A stretch of 64,000 nt of DNA from NCBI RefSeq assembly GCF_900104665.1, contig NZ_LT629969.1, positions 310,001 through 374,000 of the forward strand. Reading direction: 5' to 3'. The notes beneath the pieces were generated by a model. The model did not search any database. It was not told the origin of the DNA and saw nothing but the letters and a program-made list of their open reading frames with translations. The translations under genes were made by a program, and so were the position numbers. This stretch comes from Traorella massiliensis. GTDB taxonomy: Bacteria > Bacillota_I > Bacilli_A > Erysipelotrichales > Erysipelotrichaceae. Below, piece after piece: positions 54,292 to 63,345 of this stretch (positions are counted from its first letter, which is position 1; each line of letters begins with the position of its first letter).

Positions 54292-55446
54292 TTATTTGGA
54301 CTGATAAACGATCTCACCATCGATCATGGTCATTTCTACCTTTGCATCAGTGTCTAAAGCAGGTGTTTTATCAAAAACGACCAGATCAGCATCTTTACCT
54401 GCTTCAATTGAACCAATGCGATCATCAGCTCGGGCAATCTTAGCAGGATTTAATGTGATCATTTTCAATACGCTTTCAACGTCGCCGCCATGGCGAACGA
54501 CCTCTCCTGCCTGCGTAATGATAAGATATGGATGGAGTACCGGTCCATCAGTCATGATAGCACAGGTAACACCACGTTTATCTAATTCAATCACACACTC
54601 AGGATCGACTTTGCAGCCTTCACCTCCAAACAAAGGTCCAGAGAGCGGTCCCCAGATCACATCGGCTCCGCTGGCTGCAATTTCATCATAGAAATCACTG
54701 GCACCAAAAGCATGATCCAATGTCAGATCAAAACCATATTCTTCTTTCCAGCGTAAAAGTGACATCATATCATGCTGATAAGCATGAACCTTTAAAGGAA
54801 TCTTTCTTTCCAATACCCATTGGCCGTGCTCATAACCTTCATTATAAGGAGGCATCTTTTCAGGATCGCCTTTAGCCTCTTCTTTCTTTTTCATATATTC
54901 TTTGACATTTTCAAAGTAATCAATAAAAAGCTGAGAAATACCTAAACGAGAAACCGGCAGCTGATCACGGGGACCATAGACACCCTTAGGATTGACACCC
55001 ATGGCTGCTTTTAATGCGCATGGACGTTTGACGATTCGCTGGTCATAGGTTTTACCAGCTGATTTCATTGCCAGCACGAGTCCACAGATGGCATTACCGC
55101 TTCCGGGAGCAATGATACTGGTCGTGATTCCGTCACGGCAGCAATCTTTAAAAGATTTTGAATCAGGATCAATTCCATAATAGATATCCAGTTGACTTGA
55201 ATTAGGTCCTGTCAGATCATTGGCATTCTGATCATTGGTAGTGACATTAAAGGTACCAACATGTGAATGGGCATCGACGATTCCCGGAATGATGATCTTT
55301 CCGCTGACATCGATGATCTCTGCATCCTTTGAATGAAGGGAACGGCCGACTTCTTTGATTTTGCCATTTTCAATCAGAATATCGCAATGATCGATAACAT
55401 GAGCATCGCTCATCGTATACACTTTCGCATTTTTTAAATGAAGCAT
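54292..55446 (-). CDS. Metal-dependent amidohydrolase, active-type subunit
   Basis: The product has 384 residues. The metal motif His60-Ser-His62 (PGIVDAHSHVGTF) follows a composite beta-sandwich start. Later ligands are visible as LKVHAYQHDM, LTLDHAFGA and IMTDGPVLHP, and the end is IGSIEAGKDADLVVFD. It belongs to the imidazolonepropionase-like amidohydrolases. The start overlaps the end of the preceding paralog by 13 bases. That paralog lacks the metal ligands, so this is probably the catalytic half of a heteromer. In a peptidase operon it may act on dipeptides or modified amino acids. Confidence 0.85.
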   Translation of the reverse strand: MLHLKNAKVYTMSDAHVIDHCDILIENGKIKEVGRSLHSKDAEIIDVSGKIIIPGIVDAHSHVGTFNVTTNDQNANDLTGPNSSQLDIYYGIDPDSKSFKDCCRDGITTSIIAPGSGNAICGLVLAMKSAGKTYDQRIVKRPCALKAAMGVNPKGVYGPRDQLPVSRLGISQLFIDYFENVKEYMKKKEEAKGDPEKMPPYNEGYEHGQWVLERKIPLKVHAYQHDMMSLLRWKEEYGFDLTLDHAFGASDFYDEIAASGADVIWGPLSGPLFGGEGCKVDPECVIELDKRGVTCAIMTDGPVLHPYLIITQAGEVVRHGGDVESVLKMITLNPAKIARADDRIGSIEAGKDADLVVFDKTPALDTDAKVEMTMIDGEIVYQSK

Positions 55447-56585
55447 TTCATCTCATCTCCTTTGCGATATACAGCTTTTCCATTGCTTAAGGTCAAAAGG
55501 ACCTCAGCTTTATATGTTTTCAATGGGTGATCGCTGTAAATGACCAGATCAGCACGTTTTCCTTCTTCAATTGAACCGGTGACATCATCAACCCCCAAGG
55601 CTTTCGCATTATTGAAAGTCATCATCGTAATGACTGCTTCACTGTCATGACATGCCTTATACATGTCGATGCCATTCCACAGCATCTCTTCACGAGAACA
55701 CATCCGTCCATCAACATTGCTTGCCAAAGATACCTGAATGCCTTTCTTATATAACTGATATAAAAATTCATTATCACCATCAGCAGCATCGGTATTAAAG
55801 CCATCAACACGGACCGAAGAAATAATTGCCGGACGATATTCCAAAATTTCTTCTTCACAATCCTGAAGACCAAATCCGCTCGCTAAAACAAGATCGACAT
55901 CATAATCTTTTAAGATATGCAAGAGGGAATGAACTTCCATCGGTTTTTTAGCGACTACAAACAAAGGCATTTTCTTATCCAGCATTTCCCGGATTGCTTC
56001 CTTTTTAGGATCACGTCCTTTAGAAGAATCATATTCTTTCGCATTGCGCAATTGTTCGCTAAACATCTGAAAGATACCCATGTGAGTGCTAGGCATCATG
56101 TTTTTCGCACCCCAGAATTTTGTGACATCACTGGTCACACAGGCTTTTAAACCTGCTTTTTCTTTGATGCACATTTTGAATGGATTGATGCCATCGACAT
56201 CAAAGACACCCATCATGCCGCCAAACAGATTATTATTGCTTGGGGCCACGCCAACGGCAGTAATACCAAAAGCCCCAAGCTGCTGGATACGGATACCACG
56301 TCCGTTAAATGCATAGATGATATTCATCTCTGGGGTACAAACATGGGTGTGTTCGTCATTATCTTCCGCATTGCCACGAATCTCACGTCCGGGACCTAAG
56401 ATGCCCCAGTTGCTCATCGGATCGATAAATCCGGGGAAGACATGCATGCCCTGTGCATCAAAATATTCACTTTCTGTATCAATGTGTTCACTGACGGAAA
56501 CAATTGTATGTCCATCAATAAGGATGTCTTTTTTAAAAACATGTTCCTTGCCATCATGAATGGTTGCATTTTTTATACAAAACAT
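55434..56585 (-). CDS. Amidohydrolase-fold protein lacking metal ligands
   Basis: The product has 383 residues, nearly the length of the next gene's product, with the same start (FCIKNATIHDGKEHVFKKDI) and end (VTGSIEEGKRADLVIYSDHP). The HxH metal motif is replaced by Met57-Ser-Asn59 (PGFIDPMSNWG). The later His and Asp ligands are also not found where expected (LVLASGFGLQD, SLASNVDGRM). It is unlikely to be an enzyme by itself and may be a structural partner of the overlapping paralog. Confidence 0.82.
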   Translation of the reverse strand: MFCIKNATIHDGKEHVFKKDILIDGHTIVSVSEHIDTESEYFDAQGMHVFPGFIDPMSNWGILGPGREIRGNAEDNDEHTHVCTPEMNIIYAFNGRGIRIQQLGAFGITAVGVAPSNNNLFGGMMGVFDVDGINPFKMCIKEKAGLKACVTSDVTKFWGAKNMMPSTHMGIFQMFSEQLRNAKEYDSSKGRDPKKEAIREMLDKKMPLFVVAKKPMEVHSLLHILKDYDVDLVLASGFGLQDCEEEILEYRPAIISSVRVDGFNTDAADGDNEFLYQLYKKGIQVSLASNVDGRMCSREEMLWNGIDMYKACHDSEAVITMMTFNNAKALGVDDVTGSIEEGKRADLVIYSDHPLKTYKAEVLLTLSNGKAVYRKGDEMKCFI

Positions 56586-56597
56586 AAATACTCCTTT

Positions 56598-57968
56598 CTA
56601 TTCTATACCTAAAGCAATCAAAGCACTTTCCATCTGTACGCTGACAAGCTTACGCACTTCGATTGGCTGACATGGTACCTTTTCATTGATCTTATCACAT
56701 TCTTCTTTGACGTACTGTTCACACTCGTCAATCAATGTTTCTAATTCCTTCTTGATAGGTTCATCGTCATTTTTTTCTAATGTCCGTTTTGCTTCTGTGA
56801 TTACCATGCCAAAGGCAATCAGCGTGTACCATGGCGTGCCGATCAGATTATCAAACTTGCTGGCTTTGGTGCAAGGCACTTCATATTCATCATGTTGTGT
56901 TTCCATAAGGGCAATCTGGGCCTGACGATGATCCTGATTGTTTTCGCATCTTTCCAATAAGGCACACATGCAGTTGGAATCAGCATCGGCATATTTTTTG
57001 AGAATTGCGACAGCGCTTTTCAGCTTATCCAGATATTGATCAGAAATTTCAAAACCTTTTAAGATTGCTTCTTTACGTGTCATATCGTCACATAGTTCAA
57101 GATTATTGCTTTGTGGACAATAGAAATAAGGCATTTCACAGACTAGACCATAAGCATCGGGACGTACAGTATCCAAATAATCAACGCTACATCCGCCGCC
57201 TTTCATCACCTCTGCAGGGTCTTTATCAAGGTTCGCTTCCAGATAGTCATAACTTGCTCCGCTTTGCGGCAGTTCATAGATTGCTTCTTTATAAACCTTG
57301 CAGTAAGGAACTTCTGGCTCGCCAAGGTTCAATGGCAGGTCGACACGTTTAGCGGCATCGCCAAGACGCTCGATGATCTCTTTTTTTTCTTTGGTAATGT
57401 ACCAGTAAACACCGCCAAAACTTGAATTATGCAGACTGTATAAAAAGTCCGGCTTTACTTCGTCGATTACTTTCATGATGGCTTTTGTTTCTGGCAGGGC
57501 ATCGTCAAAGGAATAGTTTTTATAATGGAATGGGAAGGTCCATTCGACCTGCCGGATCGATGCTGGGCGATAGAAATGAGTAGCGTAATTATAATAGCTG
57601 AAAGGGCCTTTCAGCCATCCTTTATTCAAATTCAAACCATCAGGATCGACACATTTGATGAAATGAAAGGTCGTATCAAGCTCTTCGAGCAGTGAGGGAT
57701 GTTCACACAAGATACGTGAGAGATGTTCGATCATCATGGCACCGATCGGTTCATTGGGATGCGGACATCCAAAAATGAGTGCTTTTTTGCTGCCTTCACC
57801 AATTTTTAAACGATAGATAGGATGATGCTCACTGCTTTCACCTATCTGATCGATACTTACGAGCTGAGGATATTTTTCAGCCAGTGCAAAGGTACTGGCA
57901 TCCATTTCATCAACGCTCATGAATTCATTGATTTCAGGAATCAGATTTAATACTTCTTCAATTTTCAT
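56598..57968 (-). CDS. M14-type zinc carboxypeptidase-like protein
   Basis: The product has 456 residues. The zinc site HxxE is in FGCPHPNEPIG (about residue 72), and the third ligand His is in YSLHNSSFGGVYW. A catalytic Glu is probably in VCEMPYFY. The C-terminal 150 residues are helical. It has no signal peptide, so it acts in the cytoplasm. It overlaps the upstream paralog by 11 bases. Such proteins remove C-terminal residues from peptides or cut related amide bonds; specificity is unknown. Confidence 0.83.
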   Translation of the reverse strand: MKIEEVLNLIPEINEFMSVDEMDASTFALAEKYPQLVSIDQIGESSEHHPIYRLKIGEGSKKALIFGCPHPNEPIGAMMIEHLSRILCEHPSLLEELDTTFHFIKCVDPDGLNLNKGWLKGPFSYYNYATHFYRPASIRQVEWTFPFHYKNYSFDDALPETKAIMKVIDEVKPDFLYSLHNSSFGGVYWYITKEKKEIIERLGDAAKRVDLPLNLGEPEVPYCKVYKEAIYELPQSGASYDYLEANLDKDPAEVMKGGGCSVDYLDTVRPDAYGLVCEMPYFYCPQSNNLELCDDMTRKEAILKGFEISDQYLDKLKSAVAILKKYADADSNCMCALLERCENNQDHRQAQIALMETQHDEYEVPCTKASKFDNLIGTPWYTLIAFGMVITEAKRTLEKNDDEPIKKELETLIDECEQYVKEECDKINEKVPCQPIEVRKLVSVQMESALIALGIE

Positions 57969-59349
57969 AATTGACCTCCAAATTTTCTAAGACTATGATG
58001 GCACTTTCCATCTGTACGCTGACTAATTTACGTATTTCAATAGGTTGACACGGCATTTGAGCTTCAATCCGGGCACATTTTTCATCAATATAAGATTGTG
58101 CACTTGTCATCAGATCCTGTAGTTCCTTTTTTTCTTCTTCATTCCAATCGTGTTCATTCATTGTTTCTAAGACACATCCTTTGACCATACCGAAAGCTAA
58201 TAACGGATACCAGCCTCTGGCAATAAGAGAATCAAAGCGGCTCGCTTTGGTCGCTAATTGTTCATATGCTTCAGGATGCTGGTCCATAAGAGATCGCTGG
58301 GCATTTTCTTCCTGTTCATGACTTTCTGTATACATATGTAAAGAACGCATATAAAAAGAGGAAGAAGAAGCATATTTCTGTAAGACGGAAACAAGTTCAC
58401 GCAATTTATCAGTAACTTCACGTTGAATTTCAAATCCTTTTAAAATAGCTTCTTTTCGTGTCATGTTTTCACACAGGCTTGCATCAGCGCTATCCGGACA
58501 GTAGAAATATGGCTCCTCACACATTAAGATAAACGCATTCGGATTGACTTTGTTCATATAATCCAAAGAACTGCCGCCACAGATCATTGCTTCACAGGGA
58601 TCACCAGGCAATGTTTTTTCATAATAATCATAATATTGGACAGCACTTAAAATTTCATAGATAGCAGGTGCGAATATTTTGGAAAAAGCACATTCCGGTT
58701 CACCTAGATTTAAGGGCAGGGAAGCCCGTTTTGCTGCCAGAGGAAGCTTGGAAAGAATCATTTGATCATTTTTGCTGACATAGAAATAAACGCCGCCAAA
58801 ACTTGAATTATGCAGTGAATAAACAAAGTCCGGCTTGATTTCATCCATTAGTTTCATCAGGACCTTTGTTTCATTGATGGGTGCATGGAATGAATAATTT
58901 TTATAGTCAATCGGGAATGTCCATTCTACCTGGGCATCCGATACGGGACGATAGAAATTTGAAGCGTAGCTGGCATAGGTAAAGGGTCCTTTCAGCCAGC
59001 CTTTATTCATATTCAAACCATCAGGATCGATTGCCTTGATCATATAAAAAGTTGTGTCCAGTTCTTCTAAAACTTCTTTGTGTTCGCATAAGATCCAGCT
59101 GAAATGTTCCAGCATCATGCAGCCAATAGGCTCATTTGGATGGGGACAACCGTACATCAAAGCTTTTTTTCGACCATTTCCTATTTTTAAACAATACAAA
59201 GGATGTCCCTGACGGCTTTCACCGGCTTTTTCTATAGTAACGACATCTGGGTATTTTTCTTTCAATTCAAAAGTGCTTTTATCCATTTCGTCTACTGTCA
59301 TGAAAACATCGATCTTTGGAATATATGATAAGATTTTTTCAATGTCCAT
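57958..59349 (-). CDS. M14-type zinc carboxypeptidase-like protein, paralog
   Basis: The product has 463 residues, alignable along its whole length with the next gene: YGCPHPNEPIGCMMLEHFSW, then NMNKGWLKGPF, YSLHNSSFGGVYF and CEEPYFYCPDSAD, and the shared end MPCQPIEIRKLVSVQMESA. The zinc ligands are kept in both, so the copies probably differ in specificity rather than activity. It starts nine bases after the prolyl oligopeptidase stop in the same operon. The pair looks like a tandem duplication. Confidence 0.83.
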   Translation of the reverse strand: MDIEKILSYIPKIDVFMTVDEMDKSTFELKEKYPDVVTIEKAGESRQGHPLYCLKIGNGRKKALMYGCPHPNEPIGCMMLEHFSWILCEHKEVLEELDTTFYMIKAIDPDGLNMNKGWLKGPFTYASYASNFYRPVSDAQVEWTFPIDYKNYSFHAPINETKVLMKLMDEIKPDFVYSLHNSSFGGVYFYVSKNDQMILSKLPLAAKRASLPLNLGEPECAFSKIFAPAIYEILSAVQYYDYYEKTLPGDPCEAMICGGSSLDYMNKVNPNAFILMCEEPYFYCPDSADASLCENMTRKEAILKGFEIQREVTDKLRELVSVLQKYASSSSFYMRSLHMYTESHEQEENAQRSLMDQHPEAYEQLATKASRFDSLIARGWYPLLAFGMVKGCVLETMNEHDWNEEEKKELQDLMTSAQSYIDEKCARIEAQMPCQPIEIRKLVSVQMESAIIVLENLEVNYEN

Positions 59350-59357
59350 CTTTCACC

Positions 59358-61334
59358 TCAATCATTTTGTCTTAAGGCTATTTCTATGAAAGCCTGCATT
59401 TCAGAAACTGTTTTTAAATAGGTTTCACCCTTGCCCCGATCATGACTTCCTTTGGCCAATACTCTTAACAGGATTGGCTGATCTGATGTATTATACTGCT
59501 GGAGACGGGCAGCCATTTTTTTGCCATGATATGGCGGAACGTTGTTGTCACATTCACCTGTTTGTATATATACTGCCGGATAGGCTGTTTTTTGAATATT
59601 GTGGAATGGTGAATATGTAAGAAAATAATTGAATTGTTCTTCATCATGAGGATCGCCATATTCTGTAATATACATCGGTCCACGATCGTCAAAAACAAAG
59701 CTGATCATATCGGTATGTGGTACCGATGCCACGACACAGCCCCACAGATCCGGACGCATCGTCAGCAGGGCACACATCAGCAGTCCGCCATTGCTTCCGC
59801 CGTTGATCGCAATATGTTTCTTAGAAGTCCAGCCATCACGGATAATTCCTTCAGCAATACCGATAAAATCATAGAAACAGTTTTTCTTTTTCATCCGATA
59901 ACCGTCAATATGCCATTTTTCACCATATTCATTTCCACCACGGATACAGCATTGAACATAGAGACCGCCATCATTGACCCAGTCAACGACATCAATGCCA
60001 CAGAAAGGATTATGATAAGAAGGAGGCATAGCAAGATTATAGCCTCCATATCCATACATCAATGTAGGCATCTTACCGTTCTTTACGGCATCTTTCCGGT
60101 ATACCAGATAGGCTGGTATCATCGTTTGATCCTTGGATGGATAGAAGACCTTATCGATCTGAATCATTGGATCTGCCGGATTATTTTCTTTGAATACCGG
60201 CTTACATGTATCATCTTTTAAGGCGTAAAGCTGAGGAATGAGATTGAATGATTCGATCATGACAAAGACCTTGCCATCTTCTTTGCTTTGCCCGGCAACA
60301 CTAACATTACATTCTTCAGGAAGAGAAATCTCACTGATTTTATCATTGCTGATCACATAAGCGACGCTGCTGACATCTTTGGCAGCCAATACATAAATGT
60401 TTTCATTGATGACAACAGCTTCTTTGATATAAATGCCTTCCTGTTCAAATATCACTTCTTCTGTTTTTCCTTGAGGATCATAGACGATGATCTGTCCATA
60501 TTCAGAATGAATAAAGCTGCATAAGATCTGTCCTTTTGCGACTTTGCCACAGTAATTGATGACTTGTGCTTGCATACTGTAAGGCTGCATGCCCTTTTCG
60601 GTTTGAAAATAAATCAGATTATTCGAATAGTCTCTCATCACAACTGCCACAGCTTCTTTTTTCTCATTCGAAGAATAGCCTTCGATCATGATCGCATTTT
60701 CAGGATAGGCAAAAAGGCATTCTTCTTCACCTTTTTCAATATCATAGCGTTTCAGATAGGTATGAGTCGTTTTATTAGCGACATCTGCCTGAGCATCTCC
60801 ATATAACAGACATTTGCCACTCTCTTCGAAAACATAGGAAAAGATGCCATCGGCACGATAAAGCAGCTTCTTTTTTTCTAAATCAAAAACAAACAGGCTC
60901 GGACGGTCATATCCATCACAAAGACCATGGAAAACAGCGATATTTTCATCATTCGGACAAATGGCACCACTAAAAAAGGTTGTGTTTTCAATAGTTGAAA
61001 GAAGTGTTTCAAAGCTTCTTTTTTCGTTGAATTGAAAATCGGTTTCAATGATCTGATAGCTATCCAGGATCTGTTTGGTCATGACATAGCCATGGGGACT
61101 TTTGGTGATATGGCTGTAGGCAGGAAAAGATTTTCGCTCACGATTGCGTTTAAGATATTTTTGATATACTTTTTGATGTTTAGAAAAAAAGTTATCAGTG
61201 AGGGTATTTTCTTTTGCTACCCACTGCAATAGCTCATTGTTTTTGCCATCTCTCATCCATTGATAGGGATCATCAAGTTTTTTATTGTCAAAAACAAATG
61301 GCTCATTGCATTCTTTTGCTTTTGGATAATTCAT
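59358..61334 (-). CDS. Prolyl oligopeptidase family serine peptidase (S9)
   Basis: The product has 658 residues. An N-terminal beta-propeller (about 70-390) covers an alpha/beta hydrolase domain. The nucleophile Ser is in NGGSNGGLLM, the Asp in TGECDNNVPPYHG, and the His in LAKGSHDRGKG. PTLMYGYGGYNLAMPPSY is the typical start of the hydrolase part. The propeller limits substrates to short peptides, cut after Pro or, in some members, other residues. It is cytoplasmic and leads an operon of two carboxypeptidases and two amidohydrolases, divergent from a peptide importer. Confidence 0.93.
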   Translation of the reverse strand: MNYPKAKECNEPFVFDNKKLDDPYQWMRDGKNNELLQWVAKENTLTDNFFSKHQKVYQKYLKRNRERKSFPAYSHITKSPHGYVMTKQILDSYQIIETDFQFNEKRSFETLLSTIENTTFFSGAICPNDENIAVFHGLCDGYDRPSLFVFDLEKKKLLYRADGIFSYVFEESGKCLLYGDAQADVANKTTHTYLKRYDIEKGEEECLFAYPENAIMIEGYSSNEKKEAVAVVMRDYSNNLIYFQTEKGMQPYSMQAQVINYCGKVAKGQILCSFIHSEYGQIIVYDPQGKTEEVIFEQEGIYIKEAVVINENIYVLAAKDVSSVAYVISNDKISEISLPEECNVSVAGQSKEDGKVFVMIESFNLIPQLYALKDDTCKPVFKENNPADPMIQIDKVFYPSKDQTMIPAYLVYRKDAVKNGKMPTLMYGYGGYNLAMPPSYHNPFCGIDVVDWVNDGGLYVQCCIRGGNEYGEKWHIDGYRMKKKNCFYDFIGIAEGIIRDGWTSKKHIAINGGSNGGLLMCALLTMRPDLWGCVVASVPHTDMISFVFDDRGPMYITEYGDPHDEEQFNYFLTYSPFHNIQKTAYPAVYIQTGECDNNVPPYHGKKMAARLQQYNTSDQPILLRVLAKGSHDRGKGETYLKTVSEMQAFIEIALRQND

Positions 61335-61457
61335 CTTAGATTCCTCCTTATTTCCATATTATAGCACAGGAGAATGAAAAATAAAGAAAACAATGTAAGA
61401 AAATTGCGGTATATATGGAAGTGAATGTAAGATATTGAAATAAAATGTAAAAAGGGA

Positions 61458-61486
61458 TTGAAAATATATCAGAATTACAATATAAT
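61458..61486 (+). promoter_or_regulatory. Promoter of the peptide importer
   Basis: TTGAAA (61458-61463), 17 bases and TATAAT (61481-61486), 30 bases before the permease start. AATGTAA occurs three times in the divergent region before it, near 61392, 61424 and 61444, possibly a regulator site. Confidence 0.75.
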
Positions 61487-61516
61487 AATTTTAAATTTTA
61501 CCAGGAGGGGTTTTAC

Positions 61517-62482
61517 ATGAAGAAGTTTGTAGCAAAACGTCTGGGATCGGGTGCTTTAACAGTTCTTTGTTCCATTATCTTTAACTTTGTTATCATACGT
61601 CTTGCACCTGGTGATCCAGCGACGCTTTTAGCTGGAAAAGATAACCCGAATCCGGCTACGATTGCGGCCATTCGTACTCGCTATGGTCTAGATAAGTCAA
61701 TTTTTGAACAGCTGATTGCTTATTTACAGCAGCTTTTACAGGGTGATTTGGGTTTTTCTTATGTGAATAACCGGGATGTCAGTTCATTGATCTTAGAACG
61801 TGTGGGACCAACCTTGCTTGTTGCATTGACGGGCGCTTTGATTGCTGTTGTCATTGGTACGCTGCTAGGGGTTTATGCCGCTCGAAAAAAAGGAACGTGG
61901 ATCGATCAGATCTGTTGCGGTTTTTCTTATTTGTTTGATTCGACGCCAAGCTTTTGGCTGGGGCTGATCATGATATTGATCTTTGCCAATTTTTTAGGAT
62001 GGCTGCCGACTTCTGGAATGTATAGCTTACGTAATAACTATACGGGTTTAAGGTATTATCTGGATGTTGCCCGGCATATGATCCTGCCGGTTACCACACT
62101 GGTATTATTGAATATTCCTTATTACTTTAGAATTGCCCGAAGCAGTGTGCTTCAGGTCATGAGCGAGGATTTTATTACGACGCTGCGTGCTACTGGAATG
62201 TCAGAGAAGAAGATCTTTAATAAATATGTATTGCGCAATGCGATCATCCCGACGGTAACGGTTTTTGGAATAACGCTTGCTTACATGATTACCGGTGTCG
62301 CTTTGATCGAGATTACGTTTGCATGGCCGGGCATGGGACGACTGGTACTGGATTCTGTTACGAAACGTGACTATCCGGTCGTATCCGGTGTTTATCTGAT
62401 TTTATCGATCTGTGTAGCTATAGGAATGATTATCGTGGATCTGGTCTATGCATTAGTCGATCCTCGTATTCGTATTGAGTAA
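61517..62482 (+). CDS. Oligopeptide/dipeptide ABC permease DppB-like
   Basis: The product has 321 residues and six helices with the DppB/OppB pattern: FVIIRLAPGDPATLLAGKDN near the start, RYGLDKSIFEQ, and the EAA loop TTLRATGMSEKKIFNKYVLR. AGGAGGGG precedes ATG 61517. It forms the channel with the DppC-like protein encoded next. No binding-protein gene precedes it; one may lie beyond the window. Confidence 0.92.
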   Translation: MKKFVAKRLGSGALTVLCSIIFNFVIIRLAPGDPATLLAGKDNPNPATIAAIRTRYGLDKSIFEQLIAYLQQLLQGDLGFSYVNNRDVSSLILERVGPTLLVALTGALIAVVIGTLLGVYAARKKGTWIDQICCGFSYLFDSTPSFWLGLIMILIFANFLGWLPTSGMYSLRNNYTGLRYYLDVARHMILPVTTLVLLNIPYYFRIARSSVLQVMSEDFITTLRATGMSEKKIFNKYVLRNAIIPTVTVFGITLAYMITGVALIEITFAWPGMGRLVLDSVTKRDYPVVSGVYLILSICVAIGMIIVDLVYALVDPRIRIE

Positions 62483-62492
62483 GGAGGACACC

Positions 62493-63335
62493 ATGAAAAA
62501 AAGCATTCAACAATTCTTTCATCGATTAAAGGGAAATAAACAAATGATTATTGGTTTGAGTCTTTTGACTATTTTGATCATTCTGGCAGTTTTTGGAGAA
62601 CAGCTGGCACCTTATGATCCAAAATATTTAAATGATGACCTTTTGGCAGCACCTTCTTCTACATATCTTTTAGGTACGGATAATCTGGGGCGTGATGTCT
62701 TATCGATGATCTTATATGGAATTCGTACCTCACTGATCATTGGTTTCATTGCTGCAATGATCTCGGCCGTGATTGGTGTGCTTGTCGGAGGAATTGCCGG
62801 TTATTTTGGCGGTATCTTAGATAAGATCTTAAATGAGATCATGAATATCTTTATGATGCTGCCAACGTTCTTTCTGATCCTGCTGATTGTTGCTTTATTT
62901 GGAAGCAGCATGACAAATGTCATGATCGTTATCGGAGTTACTTCATGGGTCAGCAATGCACGTCTGATGCGTGCTCAGGCTATTTCAATCAAAGAGCGTA
63001 CCTTTGTAAAAAGTGCAATCACCATGGGTGAAAGCAAATGGCATATTCTTATTCATCATGTCATTCCAAATGGGATCTTTCCGATCATTGCACAGACGAC
63101 CATGAATATTTCAGGAGCCATCCTGACAGAAGCATCCCTGTCTTTTTTAGGTCTTGGTGATGCCAATGTATTCTCTTTGGGTCAGATCATCAATACCGGT
63201 AAGCTGGTCATGCCACGCTGCTGGTGGGTCTCTGTCTTTTCAGGCTTGAGCGTTGTGATCATCGTCTTAACTTTCTTTTTGATCGGTGATGGTATCAATC
63301 GTGTATTAAGTCCAAAGATGGATGCCAATAAGTAG
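62493..63335 (+). CDS. Oligopeptide/dipeptide ABC permease DppC-like
   Basis: The product is 280 residues from ATG 62493 with AAGGAGG in front; the frame opens at 62475. DppC features are LAPYDPKYLNDDLLAAPSST, LLGTDNLGRDVLSMILYG and ASLSFLGLGD. It is the second channel subunit. Confidence 0.93.
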   Translation: MKKSIQQFFHRLKGNKQMIIGLSLLTILIILAVFGEQLAPYDPKYLNDDLLAAPSSTYLLGTDNLGRDVLSMILYGIRTSLIIGFIAAMISAVIGVLVGGIAGYFGGILDKILNEIMNIFMMLPTFFLILLIVALFGSSMTNVMIVIGVTSWVSNARLMRAQAISIKERTFVKSAITMGESKWHILIHHVIPNGIFPIIAQTTMNISGAILTEASLSFLGLGDANVFSLGQIINTGKLVMPRCWWVSVFSGLSVVIIVLTFFLIGDGINRVLSPKMDANK

Positions 63336-63345
63336 GAGGTGTCTT

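Noticed and set aside
59634-60221. Plus-strand 195-codon frame
   Set aside because: It is antisense to the hydrolase domain of the prolyl oligopeptidase.
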